64,000 nucleotides of DNA from positions 5,983,993 through 6,047,992 of the forward strand of contig CM033109.1 of assembly GCA_019321725.1 (NCBI GenBank). Reading direction: 5' to 3'. The translations under genes were made by a program, and so were the position numbers. Positions 1 through 14,790 of this stretch are shown in pieces (within the stretch, counting starts at the first letter, position 1; each line of letters begins with the position of its first letter). This DNA is from Paulownia fortunei (lineage: Eukaryota > Streptophyta > Magnoliopsida > Lamiales > Paulowniaceae). Under the pieces are notes generated by a model. The model made no database searches, had not been told where the DNA came from, and was given only the letters and a program-made list of their open reading frames with translations.

Positions 1-3000
1 GCAAATAGAATATTATTTCAGGTAAAGTATCCTGAAAGATCTCACGCCTGGCAATATTTAAGTGATGGGTGGTATCTGTCTTTTGAACCTGCTGAGTTTT
101 CTTTGGAACTGTTCATAAATAAAACAATGTAATTACAAAAGCAACTTCATATTCAAGTAAAAAGATGACAACTAGGACATGCTGCTGTTTATATGGAACT
201 GTCCTTAAATAATAGATGTTAATTAATGAAGCAACTTTGTTTTCCCGTAATATATGACAACTAAGCATTGGATTTTACTACTTTGGCAGTGACGAGAATC
301 TGCAGAATGATCCCTACTTGATTTCCTTGATGGACAGCCAAGGTTGGGTTCCGATATCAATCATTGCTGACTTTAAAAGGGTAATGTTTTAACAGATTGT
401 GCTATTAATATGCTTGCTTGGGGATATTTCACAACATTTATAAAATGTATTTCTTGTTCCTGTGCGGGGCTGAGAACTGTACATGCATGATCTTCGGAGG
501 GATGCCCAAAACTAAGGCAATGTTTGGTATTATTTTTGGGGAATGTTTTTGTTCCCCAGAAATGAAGCCAAACATTTTAAAAAGCCTTTATGGGTTTTAT
601 TTCCCCAAAAGGAATCCCCCTCTTCCCCCAAAATATTTTGAAAAAAATTGTAATCATTACTATACATATATGTATATTCTACATATCTTTATATATATCT
701 CTATACATGTATTCTCCAATCATTATGTTAATATATTAACAACATATAATAGTTATTTAAAAGTTTGATGTGACACAGTAACAAGGCAAAATCTTATACA
801 ACATGACATCTACAATAGAAAATGTCATCTCCGGAAATGACACCAAATGCATTTTTCTCCGAAAATACACAACATCAACCATTTCCAAAACAAAATCAAA
901 CATAATGTCATTCTCCACACATTCCCTGGTACAAACCCCAAAATGCATTTCCCCCATAACAGCCCAAACTAACTCCAAACATAGCCTAAACTTTTCTGTT
1001 TATCTCTCATAGGTGAGTGGATGGGGTTGAATATTGTGGTTTCGTATGTCCTTGTCTCTTGAGCTTGATTTGCTTCTTCAAAATGTAGTCTTTCTGTGTT
1101 ATAATTATGCTACTAATCATTATCTTAAAATTTGGTTTTCAGGTTAAAAGAATGAATGCTGAGATACCATTTATTCTGGACGCATTGCAGGCTTCAGAGA
1201 CCATTGAAGTACAGGTTGAATATTTTGCTTCTCTTGAGCATCAACAACTTGTATACTTTTTTTGATTGTGATGCATAAACTTCCCTTGCATGCTTGTTCT
1301 TTATAATTTTTCCGTTCTTGCTCATAATAGTCTCCCTTGGTCTGCTTTGAATTTCAATCACTGTAGGGTGAGAAGGTAAGGAGACGCAATGAATGGTCAA
1401 AGTGGATTCCAGCTTCTGTTATCAGTAAATCTTCTTCTCTAGTTTCAAATGCTGTGAAGAATGATAGTCTCAATGAAAATAAGGACAGCCCTGAACGAAC
1501 AAAGGAGCTTTGTTCACCAAATGAATTCTCTCTGGATCCCCTTCCATTGGGTGAAGATTGTATAAAAGGAGCCAGTAGTAACAATACTGAGCAAGACGGA
1601 AATAAGGTTCTTTTCAGTGGTGAAACACAAAACATTGCTTCTGGAAATAATAATTCAGGCATGGGGTTGGATTTTCAGCCTGATAATGGGGATAATAGGA
1701 CTGAACTTAATAATGACCCACATTTCCCAGCTATCTCACAAGGAGCTGATTCTGTGAAGTCGATTGATGATAAAAACTGTGAAAACATAAAGATGCAGGT
1801 GCTTTCAAATCTGAAAGTGCAGAGTCCAGATGACTCATCTAATGATTTCTCAAGCACATTTATGCTTGACGAAGAGCTGGAACTGGAGCAGAGAACAGTA
1901 AGGAACGATCATCCTTCTACAGTGGAAAGGTACTCCATGCTTTCTCAATGCTTGATTTACCTTTATATGCACTTGTTAAAATTCTGTCTGTTCTGTTCTT
2001 TGTTCTGTAGCCACAGCTTTATTCTAATATTAACTGGTTAATGAGGAAAAGGAGTTGAGGACCCAAAGAATAAAACCTGGGGTTCACCTTGCATTGTAAA
2101 TCATTTTATTGTCTTGTGGTTCAGTTGCATGTAATATGTTGGACTATCATGCCGTATTTTGTGTCCCTTCTAAAATTGCTTATAAAACATGTTGATTATG
2201 AATTGTTTCAGAAATCATAGGGCATTCACCTTTATTGAGCCTAAGTACCCTGACATGGTTTAATTAATTTATTTCCAGATAATATCTAAGTATGAGCACA
2301 CTTTATGTGTTTATTGGTGCCTTTCCATTAGGATATGAGCAGGAGATTTTCACCATATTTTTTTGAGTGTTTACTCTGAACTAATCTTTGTGAATCTAAA
2401 CAACATGAATTCACCATCAAATAAGAGTTTTCTTATCAAACAGTATATATTTGATGAACTTTTGCTGGGAAAGATATAAATGTCTGCTGATTTTTTTTGG
2501 TTTTCTGTATAATTACACCAAAGCTTTTAATTGAAACATTAACATTTGCTATTTGTGCTTCATTCTTTTGGTAAAAGATATGAAGATTGTTCTTGTAAAA
2601 CACGTGGGGCTTGAGAATTTCTTTCATACAGAAGAAATAGTTACTCTGATTTCATATCTACATTTGGCCTAGTTTCTACAAATTGGCATTATGTATCTTG
2701 TGTCAGTTGCACTGGATAATCTAAGTAAGATCAATATTACTTTGAAGGACAAGTTCTTTGTATTTATTCTTTTGTTATATCAATGTTTTTGGGTCTTTAT
2801 TTCTTGACTTTCTATATTGGCCAACACAATCTCTTATACTTGGTCACTTTTGTTCCAGAGTTCCAATGTAAACCTTATTTCTTGTATTCTACGTTTCTAT
2901 TTTGATTAGACTAAAAGATATGTTTTGTATTTATAGCTCAATGGTCGATCGAACTGACAGTTCATGCATGAGGTTGCGGCCTTAAAATGGAAACTTATAG

Positions 3001-6000
3001 TAGTAAGAGACTGAAATACGGCCTTGGATTTTTTGACATTTTGTGCATGTCCTTAATTGTGGTTCCCCTGGAAATGTTTTTGGGAAATTTTATTTGATAA
3101 AAGAAACCTCATGCTATATATTTTGGAAAGATTTTTAAGGAGACACGGTAGTTTCTGTTTGAATAGTAATTGGAATAAAAACGAACAACATACAGCTAAT
3201 ATACATTAAGATTTTGAATGTGAGGTTTTATCCTAGGTATATCATCTTTTATCAAATGTCTAGAATAAATCATTTCCTATAATTGGCTTCTCTTTTTCTC
3301 GTCCTCCTTCCAGTTCTTTTTCCCTAATGTAAGGAAAGCTGTTGTTTTTTGTATTCCTCATTGTTATCTTTTGTCACCTGCTGCTGCTTTAGAAATGTGT
3401 ATCATCCTATTGCTTAATTGAAGATATTAGTTCCCAGCATAATAGCAGTATTCACTGCTGCATGTATTGAATTGCACATATTGTGCTTTATTGTTCTTTC
3501 TGTTGTTTATGTATACATTTCCTTATCATTGCTTATTTTTCTACATGCTTAAGGAATTTTTGACTTATCTTTTCAAAATCAGGGTTGATGATGAAGACGA
3601 AGAAATCATGGTTAATGATCAAGCAGTTGAGAGGCTCGTAATCGTCACTCAGGTGAGTTCATGAGCTGCTGGTTTACTTCTTTGAAACATACTGCCATCC
3701 TACTCGTTAAAATTGTTCTCATAGTTTTTTTTTATGCTAATTGTTGTGGTGGTGTTCTCAGTATCTTCTGTAAATATGTAATTTTGTGATTTTTATAAAT
3801 CTGTGATACCATTTAAGTTTCACAAAAATGAAAAAGATTTCTGCAATGATAATGTAGATGCATACAAATATAAAAAATATAAAAATTAGATCCAACTTTT
3901 ATACGAGTGCTTGATCGAATATTCACTTTTACTTAAGTTTGTAATCCATTGTGTATCTCATTTGCTGTAGTGGGTATTAATTTTTCTTTGTGATGCCTAG
4001 ACTGAGCCAAATCTGCAGCTTTCCTTGATTTCTAATCTTATCTTATGAAGGCAAACCTTAGGGAGCACAATCTTGGTTATAACTAACTTCCAATTCTTAA
4101 TAGATCCAACATAACTATTTTAGGATGCTTATAAAACATATCCAAGACATTAATTTTGGTTAAGTAGAATACTAGTGTAATGTGATTGGTAAACATTATT
4201 AAGAAGAAAAAGGTAATAATAACCTCTAAGTTACAAGGGTCTTCTATTTTGGATGTTGTAATTTTGTTTTTTTTCTTGTAAAGTAATTTACATCAGAATA
4301 ATACAGTTGAACTAGGCAAATGCATTATTGAACTTTTTCACTCCATCGTAAATCAGGTTAACTAGCTTTCTTCTTTAACCATTAGTGTCAGCCTAGGTGC
4401 ATATTCCTTAATTCTCTTGATTTGGCTTGAATTGCAAGTAATTTTCACCGTCTTACACGTATTGGTAAGCATGCTTTTTTTCCTAATCATTTTATGAAAG
4501 CGTTAACTAGAAAGAGCATGTGTTTGAATGCTTTATTTCTTTGTTATTTAAACATTTTTTTTATCATTTATTTATTTAGCTATTTATTTATTAATTTTTT
4601 TGAGGGGGGTGTTGACTGCTGAATTTGTTTAGTTGTCAATTTCATGAAAAGTTGTTTTTTCTTTTTTATATTTTTTCCCAATAGTGTTGATGAGAAGTTG
4701 AATTAAAGACACATGTATCAGTTTGATTGTTATAAATTAATGGCTAACTAGATTGTATGCTACAGAATAGTCAAACGGGTGAAGCACCTGGTGAAGAATC
4801 AAAAACCATATCCAGTGAGCTTGCTTCTGCTATAAATGATGGCCTCTACTTCTATGAGCAGGTTGTTAGATTGTTTTCTGAATTCTGTTGCATTTGTACC
4901 AAAAGCAAACACAATTGTATTTAAACATCTTCAATATGCAGGAACTAAACTTAAAAAGATTTCATCGTAGAAATAATAAGCCTATTAACGAAAGCAGGGA
5001 CGAGAACTCCCGATGTTCTGCTAATGATGCTTCTGTATTGAATTTGAGGGCTCTTGATCACTCTACTGGAGGAAGCAGCTGCGAAGGACCTGGGCATTCT
5101 AATTCTCGAAGGAAGCAAAACAAAGGCAGCTCCAAGCCGCACTCCATTCATAAGCAGCGACTATTCCCTGGCAACTTTAGGGTTCATGGAAGTGGCCGAA
5201 ACTCTCTTGGCATTATATCTGAAAGTCCACCTAGTGATGCTGTTGGGTTTTTCTTTGGTTCCACTCCTCCAGATAGTCATGGGTGAGCATCAAAGTTGTT
5301 TATCTCATTCTTCTTCTTTATTTTATATTATCAACTATATTCTGTTAAGGGGACAGTCAATGGCAAGCCCTTGAGTGACTGGCCTACTAGTTATATGGCA
5401 GGAACTATATATAACTCATGTTTTCGCTTGCGGTCGGAGGGAAGCATCTTTGGTTATGTCTAATTTTTCAGCTATGTTAAAACTCAATTGGAATTTTGCA
5501 GGCTGAGGCCTTCAAAGTTGAGTGCTTCACCTCACAGCAATCTCTCAGGAAGTAGTCCACCAGTTGGATCAGTGCCAAAATCGTTTCCACCATTTCAGCA
5601 TCCAAGTCATAAACTTCTAGAGGAAAATGGTTTCAAACAGCAGTTGTAAGCAGATTTAATTAGAGGCACTTTTAGGCTTCAAATGGCAGTTCGCACTTCC
5701 AGATATAGGAGGAAATATTATTTAGCTAGTATGCTTGCATTCACATTTGCCTGCACATTCGTAGATTTTTTGCAAAGAGTCTGTAAGTTTTTAACTGAGC
5801 TATAAATCCTCTTCTCAGGTACAAGAAGTATCACAAACGCTGCCTTAGCGAACGAAAGAAACTGGGCATTGGTTGCAGTGAGGTATCTTTTAATTACTGC
5901 TTAAGTTATTCATTTAAACAGGTGGTGTAATATGATTTCTTTGACTTCTTGGGACTAGATCTAAAAAATTTTGGATCAAATTTGGGAAAAATCATTCTAG

Positions 6001-9000
6001 CTTCACCTTCATTTAATGTGTGTCCATTTATGTTTACTATTCCTAAGATCTCATATATGCATGGTTTGTTCACTATATGCACTTGTCTCTGTGAGAATAC
6101 CAACTTCTTGTGCTTCAGCCCTCATTTTGGTTCTAATACTTTCGAGGCTCTTTTTCAGGGAAATATGGCTCTCTTTAATTAGTTCTGTGATTTCTTTAAG
6201 GAGATGAATCCTCAACAAAGCCTCATCTCATGCTTAATTAGGTTGGGCAAATGAATACTCTTTTTAGATTTCCTCTCCATAGTATCCATCAAGGAACATG
6301 TCCGAAGTTAAACAACAGAGGTTTCAAATCTGTCCAATATTACGTGATTCTGTATATTTAAGACATTTTCCTCTTTTACTTCAATGTAGTCTTGTCTCTT
6401 TTCTTAGCAGGTATATCTGGTGTCCTTTGTTGATTAGGCCCAATTGTCTTGATGTGTCTCGTACAAATTACCGTCAACAGGCATCACATTAACCAACACA
6501 TAAATATTCTCATTTTCTTTATACCTCTTATGTTTTACCCACTAACCAATCTTGACATTTCCTTCTCAGTCACACTCATTATTTGCAGAAGATAATATTG
6601 CTCAATGTAATATTTTCCCATCGTATCGCGGTCTTCTAAGGGTCACCCTTTAATTTATCGACTTTGTTGATTGTGCTAAACTAAGAGGCGCTGCTCCAGT
6701 TGGCCAATCCATCTTGAATCTTGAAATATTATTCTCCTCAGCATTTCTCTTTCCAGGAATAATCTAGCCTAATTGAAAACTCTAGCACAAGGTAACATGA
6801 GTAGTCCAAGGGGGGCTCCGCTCTGGGGCTCCTATCGCGACTTAGCCACTTGATTGGGGAAGCGTACACTAAGGTGCTTTAGAAGTCCTTGATTCCCGTC
6901 CGAAATTTTCTGAACTCGAGACTTATATTTGTTAATATATTAAAGTGATACTGAGGTTTATTCTGACTAATTTTGAATCCTTTTGTGTTATCCTTTTGCT
7001 TCAAGATGCTCCTTCCATAAGAATTTGTAAATGATTTTCCTTATTGTCTCATTGACCAACTTTATAATTTGTTCACTGATAATCTCCTTTCAGGAGTACC
7101 TAAAGTACATTATTTGACTGGACCCGATTTGTCCTATTTTTGAAGATAAAAAAAATGTAAAGATACAAAATCTTCACTCTTTGTAGTTTCATCTAAACCT
7201 TTCTGTCAATTAAAACAAAGACATCCATTTGCAAATAGAGGAAGTATTGACAAAAACCATGCATTGTGGAAACTTATCATGTCCTTAGTTCATTAACCCA
7301 TTATTGCAACAAATGAATAAAAAAATTTATCTGACTGTTGATGGGATGCTACAGTAATAAAAAATCCTCTACACTCTTTCCAAGTTCAATGCTCAGAAGG
7401 ACATAGGTATTGTTTCATCAATATACATTTATCAAGAGTTCATAATTGTTAATGATCCTTTACTTTTGGGATGAGTGTCACTGTACACAAGGGGTAAGGG
7501 GTAGTAACTGTCTATAGATCAAAATTGGATCATAACAGGTGAGATGTCTCATGTCCAAGGCACAAGGGAATGAGGTGTGATTTTCTACCAGTATTAGGAA
7601 CTGCATGCTTAATAGTTATTTGCTCAACTATTGGCAATTTTTTTCTGAGATGACTAGACATTAATCCATTCTACTAGTGATGAGTCGGCTTTGTGATTTA
7701 TGAATTTTTTAAGGGTAGATGTTGGATGCAAGTTTATGCTGGATGTTTTCTCTCAACATTGTCCCATTGATTGTTCATTATTTTGATAATTTATCTGGTT
7801 CTGTCCATCTATTATTTGTTAGATGTGATGTGCACACAGAGATCAGGCTATGCTGTTGCTGACATTCAGGAAACTCTCTTGCTGACATAAGTGTAGTATC
7901 TCTTATTATGAGCAAGTTATTGATGTCTATGGTATGCGACTCTCTACTTGCAGGAGATGAATACACTATACAGGTTTTGGTCATTTTTCTTAAGGAACAT
8001 GTTTATCCCTTCCATGTATAACGAATTCAAGAAGTATGCTCTAGAAGATGCTGCTGCTAGTTATAATTATGGGATAGAGTGCCTATTCAGGTTTTATAGG
8101 TAGGATTTATGTGTAGCTTGGTTTACCATTCATAAATACTTATAGGTTGTTGATTTTCTCGAATTTCTTCCTCATTTTCTTGGCCAGCTTCTCTTTCAAT
8201 GTAATCGACTCTTCTATAATGACATTCTCCTTTTTGGACTGTTTATCAGTTGTTTTTTATTCATTCTTTTTTCAGTTATGGTTTGGAGAAGGAATTCAGA
8301 GGGGAACTTTATGAGGACTTTGAACAGCTGACACTTGACTTTTATAAAAAGGGGAACCTTTATGGCTTGGAAAAGTATTGGTAATTACATTATCCTTCTT
8401 TCAACTTTTTTTCTGTTTTCTATCTTCTGTTGTCACTAACAAGGTAAAATTGTGATCTGAGACTTGAGAAGCCATGTTTTACCAGTTGTCCTGATAATTA
8501 TATCTAATGATTATTGGACTCATAAAACAATGTAGAATGGTCAAACTGGATAATGTTCGATTTCCAATGAATAGGTTAATATGTTTTTGAATGTTGTGTA
8601 CATGAGACTTTTGAGGATGGTGCATGTTATAACGGGTTTAAGTCATTTGGAATAAAGTGGGTATAGTTCCAAGTATCACTTCAAGCCACCTGGAGCTGGA
8701 GCTGCAAGAACTTATTACAGTCAAGTATATTCTGTTGCATAAAATTGACAACATATCACAAGTGCCATATGTCATTCATGTGAGTGGATTGCTTCTCTTG
8801 AAATTTGAGTAACAAATTACACTTGACAAGGATGTCAGTTTTTGCTATTATGCATTACTACTATGGACCTTTGAGATAGATAGAGGTAGGAGTGAATGAT
8901 CCGCGCTCCTTCGTATACGTCAGGAGTCCATTGATGAGAAAGGGAAGGGTTGTCAGAATGAATGTTGCTTCAAACTCTACTTCATTTTAAATGATTCTGG

Positions 9001-9581
9001 TAAGTTTCTGTAGATTTTTGCTAGACCTGGGGTTTTCTTCACTTAATCACCTTCTTTTTATTCCAAAGGATGTGTTCTTGCTCTTTAATCATTGCCTATT
9101 GTGAATGCTATCCTTGTCTTTTCCCTTTTGAGGTAGATAGCAGATCATGCCCTCTCCTATATGTTGAACTAGGTGCCACATCAGTCTTTAGTGTACACAA
9201 TTTAACTTTTTGTTCTTGCCTACTATTTTTGGGGTTTAGGGTTTAGGGTTACTGTCAGATAATCCATCACGAGGGGACCAAAGTTTCCTGTAAGATGAAG
9301 AGTTTTGGTAATGTGACATGAGTTATATGATGTCAGAGGGTATTCTTGTATTGATATTCTTTTATCCGCATATTCCTTCTCTCATTCCATGCCTTTTGTT
9401 GTCACTATTGTTGTTCTTACTTGGCAGGGCATTTCACCATTATCGGGAGGGGCGTGACCATAAAGAACCTCTTAGGAAACATCCAGATTTGGATAGACTG
9501 CTGAGAGAAGAATATCGTAGTTTGGATGACTTCATCCGCGCCAAAGCTAAGAATGCGACTGTAAAAGATGTTAATCATTAA
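1..9581 (+). CDS. LARP1: La-related protein 1 (LARP1), 3' part, 12 exons
   Basis: Partial gene whose 5' end lies before the window. Exons read from splice sites and phase: 1-21, 290-380, 1143-1214, 1367-1929, 3583-3652, 4766-4861, 4942-5282, 5502-5645, 5819-5882, 7954-8099, 8276-8380, 9428-9581 (TAA stop). Every junction is GT-AG and keeps frame, giving about 621 residues. The first three exons encode the La motif ([20 protein letters not shown], then IIADFKR and [12 protein letters not shown]). A long Ser/Asn/Asp-rich linker follows. The last four exons encode the DM15 (LARP1 C-terminal) region, with [48 protein letters not shown] and [17 protein letters not shown]. In this family the La motif binds RNA, and in animals DM15 binds the cap and 5'TOP motif; plant LARP1 acts in heat-induced mRNA decay with XRN4. 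These roles are family knowledge. No frameshift or early stop is visible. Confidence 0.93.
5883..7953 (+). repeat. Large LARP1 intron with possible decayed retroelement
   Basis: This 2.07-kb intron is the second longest of the LARP1 gene here. From about 6205 it reads AAAGCCTCATCTCATG, then TTAGGTTGGGCAAATGAAT. That resembles the conserved 'aagcctTatcccaacta..ttggggtcggctacatgaat' stretch often seen in 3' parts of plant non-LTR retroelements. The likeness is from memory and imperfect, and no reading frame is left. The rest of the intron is unremarkable AT-rich sequence. Confidence 0.3.
9230..9252 (+). repeat. Short interstitial telomere-like repeat
   Basis: Two to three units of the plant telomere heptamer TTTAGGG lie in the last LARP1 intron, about 180 bases before the final exon. 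Such short tracts are common in plant genes and promoters. No telomeric function is implied. Confidence 0.6.
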
Positions 9582-9930
9582 GCCAGCATGTTCTATGTCT
9601 TCTTTGCAGTTGCAATCAACTGACAATCTCAAGTTTTGGGAAGAGAATACTAACAGTTTTATAGAGCAAGCTGAAGTTGGTGCCCCATTTTTTGACATGG
9701 GAACTGAGGATGATTTTTGTAAATAGGATGTGGACAGGGTACTAGTCCCCACCGTCAGGCCAGAAGTGCTGTTTGATGCCAGAGGAGTTTGTACTTCCTC
9801 TCTAGCGTTCATTATTTAGGTTGTCTAATGGCTTGATGAGGCATCTTCTTCTGCCAATCGGGTTTGTAAACTTGTATATAACTAAAGAATTGAAAAGGAA
9901 AAAAAAAAGATAGATAATAAAGACATCAAA
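9582..9930 (+). other. LARP1 3' UTR
   Basis: Sequence after the LARP1 stop is less AT-rich than what follows. It ends near an A-rich stretch with AATAAA at about 9915, a plausible poly(A) signal. The exact cleavage site cannot be seen. Confidence 0.5.
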
Positions 9931-12280
9931 GTTGTATAACTTGGATTTTGTGGAGATTAAACTGTTTTGAGTTATGGAAATCAGGCAGGTCCTTGTTTTT
10001 CATTTGTATTCTAAATGTTAGTATATGAGGTAGCATCCTTACCTGTGGTAGTAATTGTTGATAAAGCACTAGTAGAAAACTAATGTAATTGTACCAGGTT
10101 AAGAAAATTACTTCCTTTAAGGCTATATTGGTCCAAGGACTTTGAAGGGAAAAATGGAAGGAAAATGGATTCTTCCCTTCCATTAATGGATTTTAAAGCG
10201 TACATTAACATGTTATTTAGAAATAAAACGACGACGTATCCATGTTTGGACTCAAATTCAGAAAACAATACCACAATCTGAAAAGCGGCCATAGAGCTTT
10301 ATTATAGAAATCAAAACTGAAATTGATGAAAGCAGTAATGCCTTTATCTTATAATCTTCCCCTTCCCCTTTTCATTCGTCCTTGGTCCTTTTCTTCCTTC
10401 AATGACCTCCAAATCAAAAATCCAAACTGGTGGGTAATCTGCCACGTCGGATGTAGATGCTAGGTCATGTGCCCGGCTGGAATTCAAATTCCAGACAGGT
10501 CGGATACGTCAGACGCCAAGACATTATTAAGTGTACGAGGTAATATGGTAATATTTATATTATGCTACATATATTGTATAGTTGGATGTGTGCCAAATAT
10601 ATATTTATATAAAAAAAAAAAGTGTAATGAGTGGTAGATGCTGAAAAGAGAGAGGTAATGAGTAGATACATTGGGTAGTTTGATGCGTGTCCAAAAAGAA
10701 AAAAGAATAGAGATTTCTTAAAGTAAAGTTTATGGACATCTTCTTTTACTTTATTTTTATTTTTTACATCAATGCCATCTTTTTGTTAGTGTAAGTAAGC
10801 AAACTAGATCATCTATTTTGAATGGTGTTTTATCTCTTATTTCAATATCACCAATACACGCCAAATGTGCATTGATGATACCATATATTGATGATATTGG
10901 AATAAAAAATATAACACTATTTGAAAGAGAAGATCCTGTTTGGCAAGAGTGGGGTGTGGGGTTCTACAAGTTAAAACTCCTATTATACTTGTAAAGTATA
11001 CGTGCGTACGAATAATTAAAAAATACTTCTGTTTCGCATACACATTCAGAATCTCCGAGTAATACTCTGTATTTTTAAAATGAAACGTTTAGTATACATA
11101 TTATACTTATCCATATAATAGTTGACGAATAATACTCTATTTAAATATAATTTTAAATTTATTTATAAGTATTAACGGAATATTATATAAATAAAAATTA
11201 AATTTTTTGATAATTTATGAAATTAATACTTATTAATAAATAGCTATCTTTAAATTATGTCATATTTATAATTTAAATAATATAAAAATACTTATAAAAT
11301 ATTTTTTGCATAATTTAAAAACTAAGTAGAAATACAATTTATATAAAAATAATATTAGAATAAGTTGTATTTTTTTCTCCAAATAATTCTTTTACATTCG
11401 TATTTTATTCATTTGTTTACGAATTCATATATTAATCATTTTTATATTTTTTATCGATTTTTTTATCATAACTTTTAATAAAAATTCATAATATACTTGT
11501 TGAATTTTTACTATACCTATTTAGCTACTAGGGTGTGGGGTTTGTACTTTGAAGTTGTCCTTATTGATTGCATGGAACAGTTTTGTTCTCTACGTTCAAC
11601 ACAAAAGTAATATGTAGGGAAGAAGGAGAAGCAATTCTACAAATATAAAAGGGGAGAAAAAAAGGAGAAAGGTTAATAATTAACAAACGCTTAAAGATGA
11701 AGACGCCATTATTGTAGATAAATTTATTTAAGTTAAAAAATAATATATACTAGGAGAGTAAAAAGAGCTCAATCAATTTTATTTTCAAACTTATTTTCAT
11801 ATTTTCAGTATTTTTAAAGTTGAAAATATTTTTGTTAGATTTTCGTGTAAAAATAAAAATATATTTGAATTAGTTATATTTATATGTAGACTATATATGT
11901 GTGGAAATAAAAATATATTTATTTTTTAATTTTTTTCGACATGAAAAGACTTGTCATGAAGTAAATTTAAAAATAAATTTGATAGTTGTATGAAAAGATG
12001 TGAAATATTAGTAGATTTGAAAATAAATTTAAAAATAAAAATAAGTTGTATTTTTAATGAAAATAAAAATATAAATACATTTTTAGAGTTTCAAAGAGGA
12101 AATAATTGAAAGATTCTCTTTTGAAATGAAACCAAATGAGCCCTTTGACATGAAAAAGAGAGTGTAACGAGTGGTAGATGCTGCACACAAAGAATTTGTA
12201 TTGAAGGTAGCATATAATGAAACGAGATTATATGATTGAATGACAATGAACCTGACAAGTGGAGCCAATTGTCAAGGGCT
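9931..12280. other. AT-rich intergenic region with a 22-bp direct repeat
   Basis: No gene is supported here. The stretch 11040-12080 is extremely AT-rich. A 22-bp sequence (GTGTAAYGAGTGGTAGATGCTG) occurs at 10622-10643 and again at 12162-12183 with one mismatch, bracketing about 1.5 kb. It may mark an old insertion or duplication. The right end abuts the first recognisable gag sequence of the Gypsy element. Confidence 0.5.
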
Positions 12281-14790
12281 TTACGAGACAATTGGTTTGC
12301 AGTTATAAAAGATTCTATTAAATTTAATCTTACTAATAGTAATAAAAAAAATATTACCTTAATCTTGAAGATGATGTAAATGCTAGGATTGCTAGTTTAA
12401 CAAGAAAAGTTAAAGTCATGGAACTTAATAAAGTGAAGGAAATCAAATTTGTGCTAGAGAAAGAAGTTTGTAGCAATTGTGAACTTATGGGGCATTCCAT
12501 TAATAAATGTTCAAACATTCCAATTCAAATAAATTTCATGAACACATTTAAAAAGCCTTCTCATTTTTCATATTCTAAAACTTACAATCCATAATAGAGA
12601 AATTATCCTAATTTAAGTTGGCGAGATGATAACCGTGCCCAACCGCTATATTCACAAAAGCCACCAAACTTTCCTTCTTATCCAACTCCACATACAAAAT
12701 CCCTTGAGGAGACTTTGCAAATATTTATGCATGAACAAACAAACATCAATAATCAAACTTCACAAGCCATCAATGAGATAAAAAAACACGTTCAACATTA
12801 ACTGCCTCTTTGCGTACTCAGAAAAAAGGTAAGTTTCTAGCTCAACGTTAACCTAATCCTTCTACTCAGTGTCATGAATTTTATGTGAAAATTCAATCAA
12901 TGAGGCTAATTCGGTGACAACTTTTTGAAATGAAAAAGTTGTTGATAAGACTATTCATTCCAAAGAGAAAGTTTATAATCCACTTTAGAAATGAAGAATG
13001 GAAATAGTCTTGATGATAAATGTAAGTTTGAAAATGATGAAAAATTAAAATATTCACATTTAGCTCATTTTCTTCAAAGAATACAACCAACTCAGAAATT
13101 GAACTCAAATTCTGAAATCGTTGAACTTTTTCAACAAGTCAAGATTAATATTCAATTGTTAGATACAATCAAACAAGTTTCTTCTTATACCAAATTTTTG
13201 AAAGATTTGTGTATAATTAAAAGAAAATATCATGTATAAAAGAAGACATTTTTAACTAAAAGTGTTAGTTCAACCATTTAACAATTCATTCCACCAAAGT
13301 ACAAAAATTCAGGTTGTCCAACAATTTCATGTTCCATAGGAACACTAGAATAGAGCGTGCTTTGTTTGATTTTGATATTAGTGTAAATCTTCTATCTTTC
13401 TCGATTTATGAACAGTTAGATTTTAGAGAACTTAAAACACCTTTCATTATACTCCAACTAATTGATCGTTCGATTAAAGTACCAAAAGGAGTAGTGGAAG
13501 ATGTGTTGGTACAGATTGATAAGTTTTATTTTCTAGTGGATTTCATTATTTTGGACACAGAGCCTGCTATATATACACATACAAAGATTTCTATCATTTT
13601 GGGTTGTCCTTTTCTTGAAACTTCAAATGATTTGATTAATTGTATGAATGGTATTTTGAAGTTATCCTTTTGAAATATGACTTTGGAACTTAAAGTATTT
13701 AATGTTTGTAAGCAACTTGCAGAATATGTCGAAGTACATGAACTAGATTCAATCGAGAAACTTGTTCATGAATATTTTACTACCACTAACTTTTCAGATC
13801 CTTTGGATACTTGTTTTAAAAGTGAAAGTATTTGTAAAAAAAAAAAAATATTCTAATACTCTCTTTGAATTTTCGCAGGTACAAGAAAAATATTTTTGGA
13901 AGCCAAAGTTTGAAAAACTTTCATCATCAACAGTACAATCTGTTCCATCAAGTATTAAAGCTCCTATGATTAATTTGAAACTTTTGTCATTTGATTTGAA
14001 ATACTCTTTTTTGGGTGAGAATGAAACTTTTTCAGTAATAATTTCTTTCAAATTTGATGCATCCCAAGAAGATAAGTTGATCGAAACTTTGAAAATATAT
14101 AAGAATGCTTTAGGACGGATCATTACTGACATTAAATGTATTAGTCCTTTAATTTGCACACATACTATCTATCTAAAAGAAAATGCTAAACATTTTAGAG
14201 AGATGCAATGAAAGTTAAATCCTAATATGAAAGAAGTAGTGAGAAATGAAGTCATTAAACTTTTAGATAATGAAATCATTTATCCTATTTCTGACAGCAA
14301 ATGAGTGAGTCCTACTCAAGTTGTACTTAAGAAATCTGGAGTTACTGTAGTCAAGAATGAGAATGATGAATTAATTCTAACTATGACTGTTACTGGTTGG
14401 CAAATGTGCATTGACTATAGAAAACTCAACTCAGTTACAAGAAAAAATCATTTTCCACTACCCTTCATGAATTAAATCTTAGAAAGAATTGTGAGACATG
14501 AATTTTACTATATTTTAGATGAATATTCTGGATTTAATCAATTGTAATTGCACTTGAAGATTAAGAAAAAATAACTTTTTCATGTCATTTTGGTACTTTT
14601 GCATATCAAATAATGTCTTTTGGATTATGTAATGCACCAGCTACATTTCTAAGATGCATGCTTAGTATTTTTAGTGACATGATTGAACGTTTTCTTGAAG
14701 TCTTCATGGATGATTTTTCTATTTTTGGCAATTCATTTGACGATTACTTGTCTAATTTAGAAAAAAAATTTGATCAGGTGTGAAAAGAAC

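Noticed and set aside
418..768. 116-codon frame in a LARP1 intron
   Set aside because: It lies between the exons ending at 380 and starting at 1143, has no domain, and is AT-rich low-complexity sequence.
9230..9252. Telomere or chromosome-end signal
   Set aside because: Only two to three TTTAGGG units inside an intron; a chance or common intronic motif.
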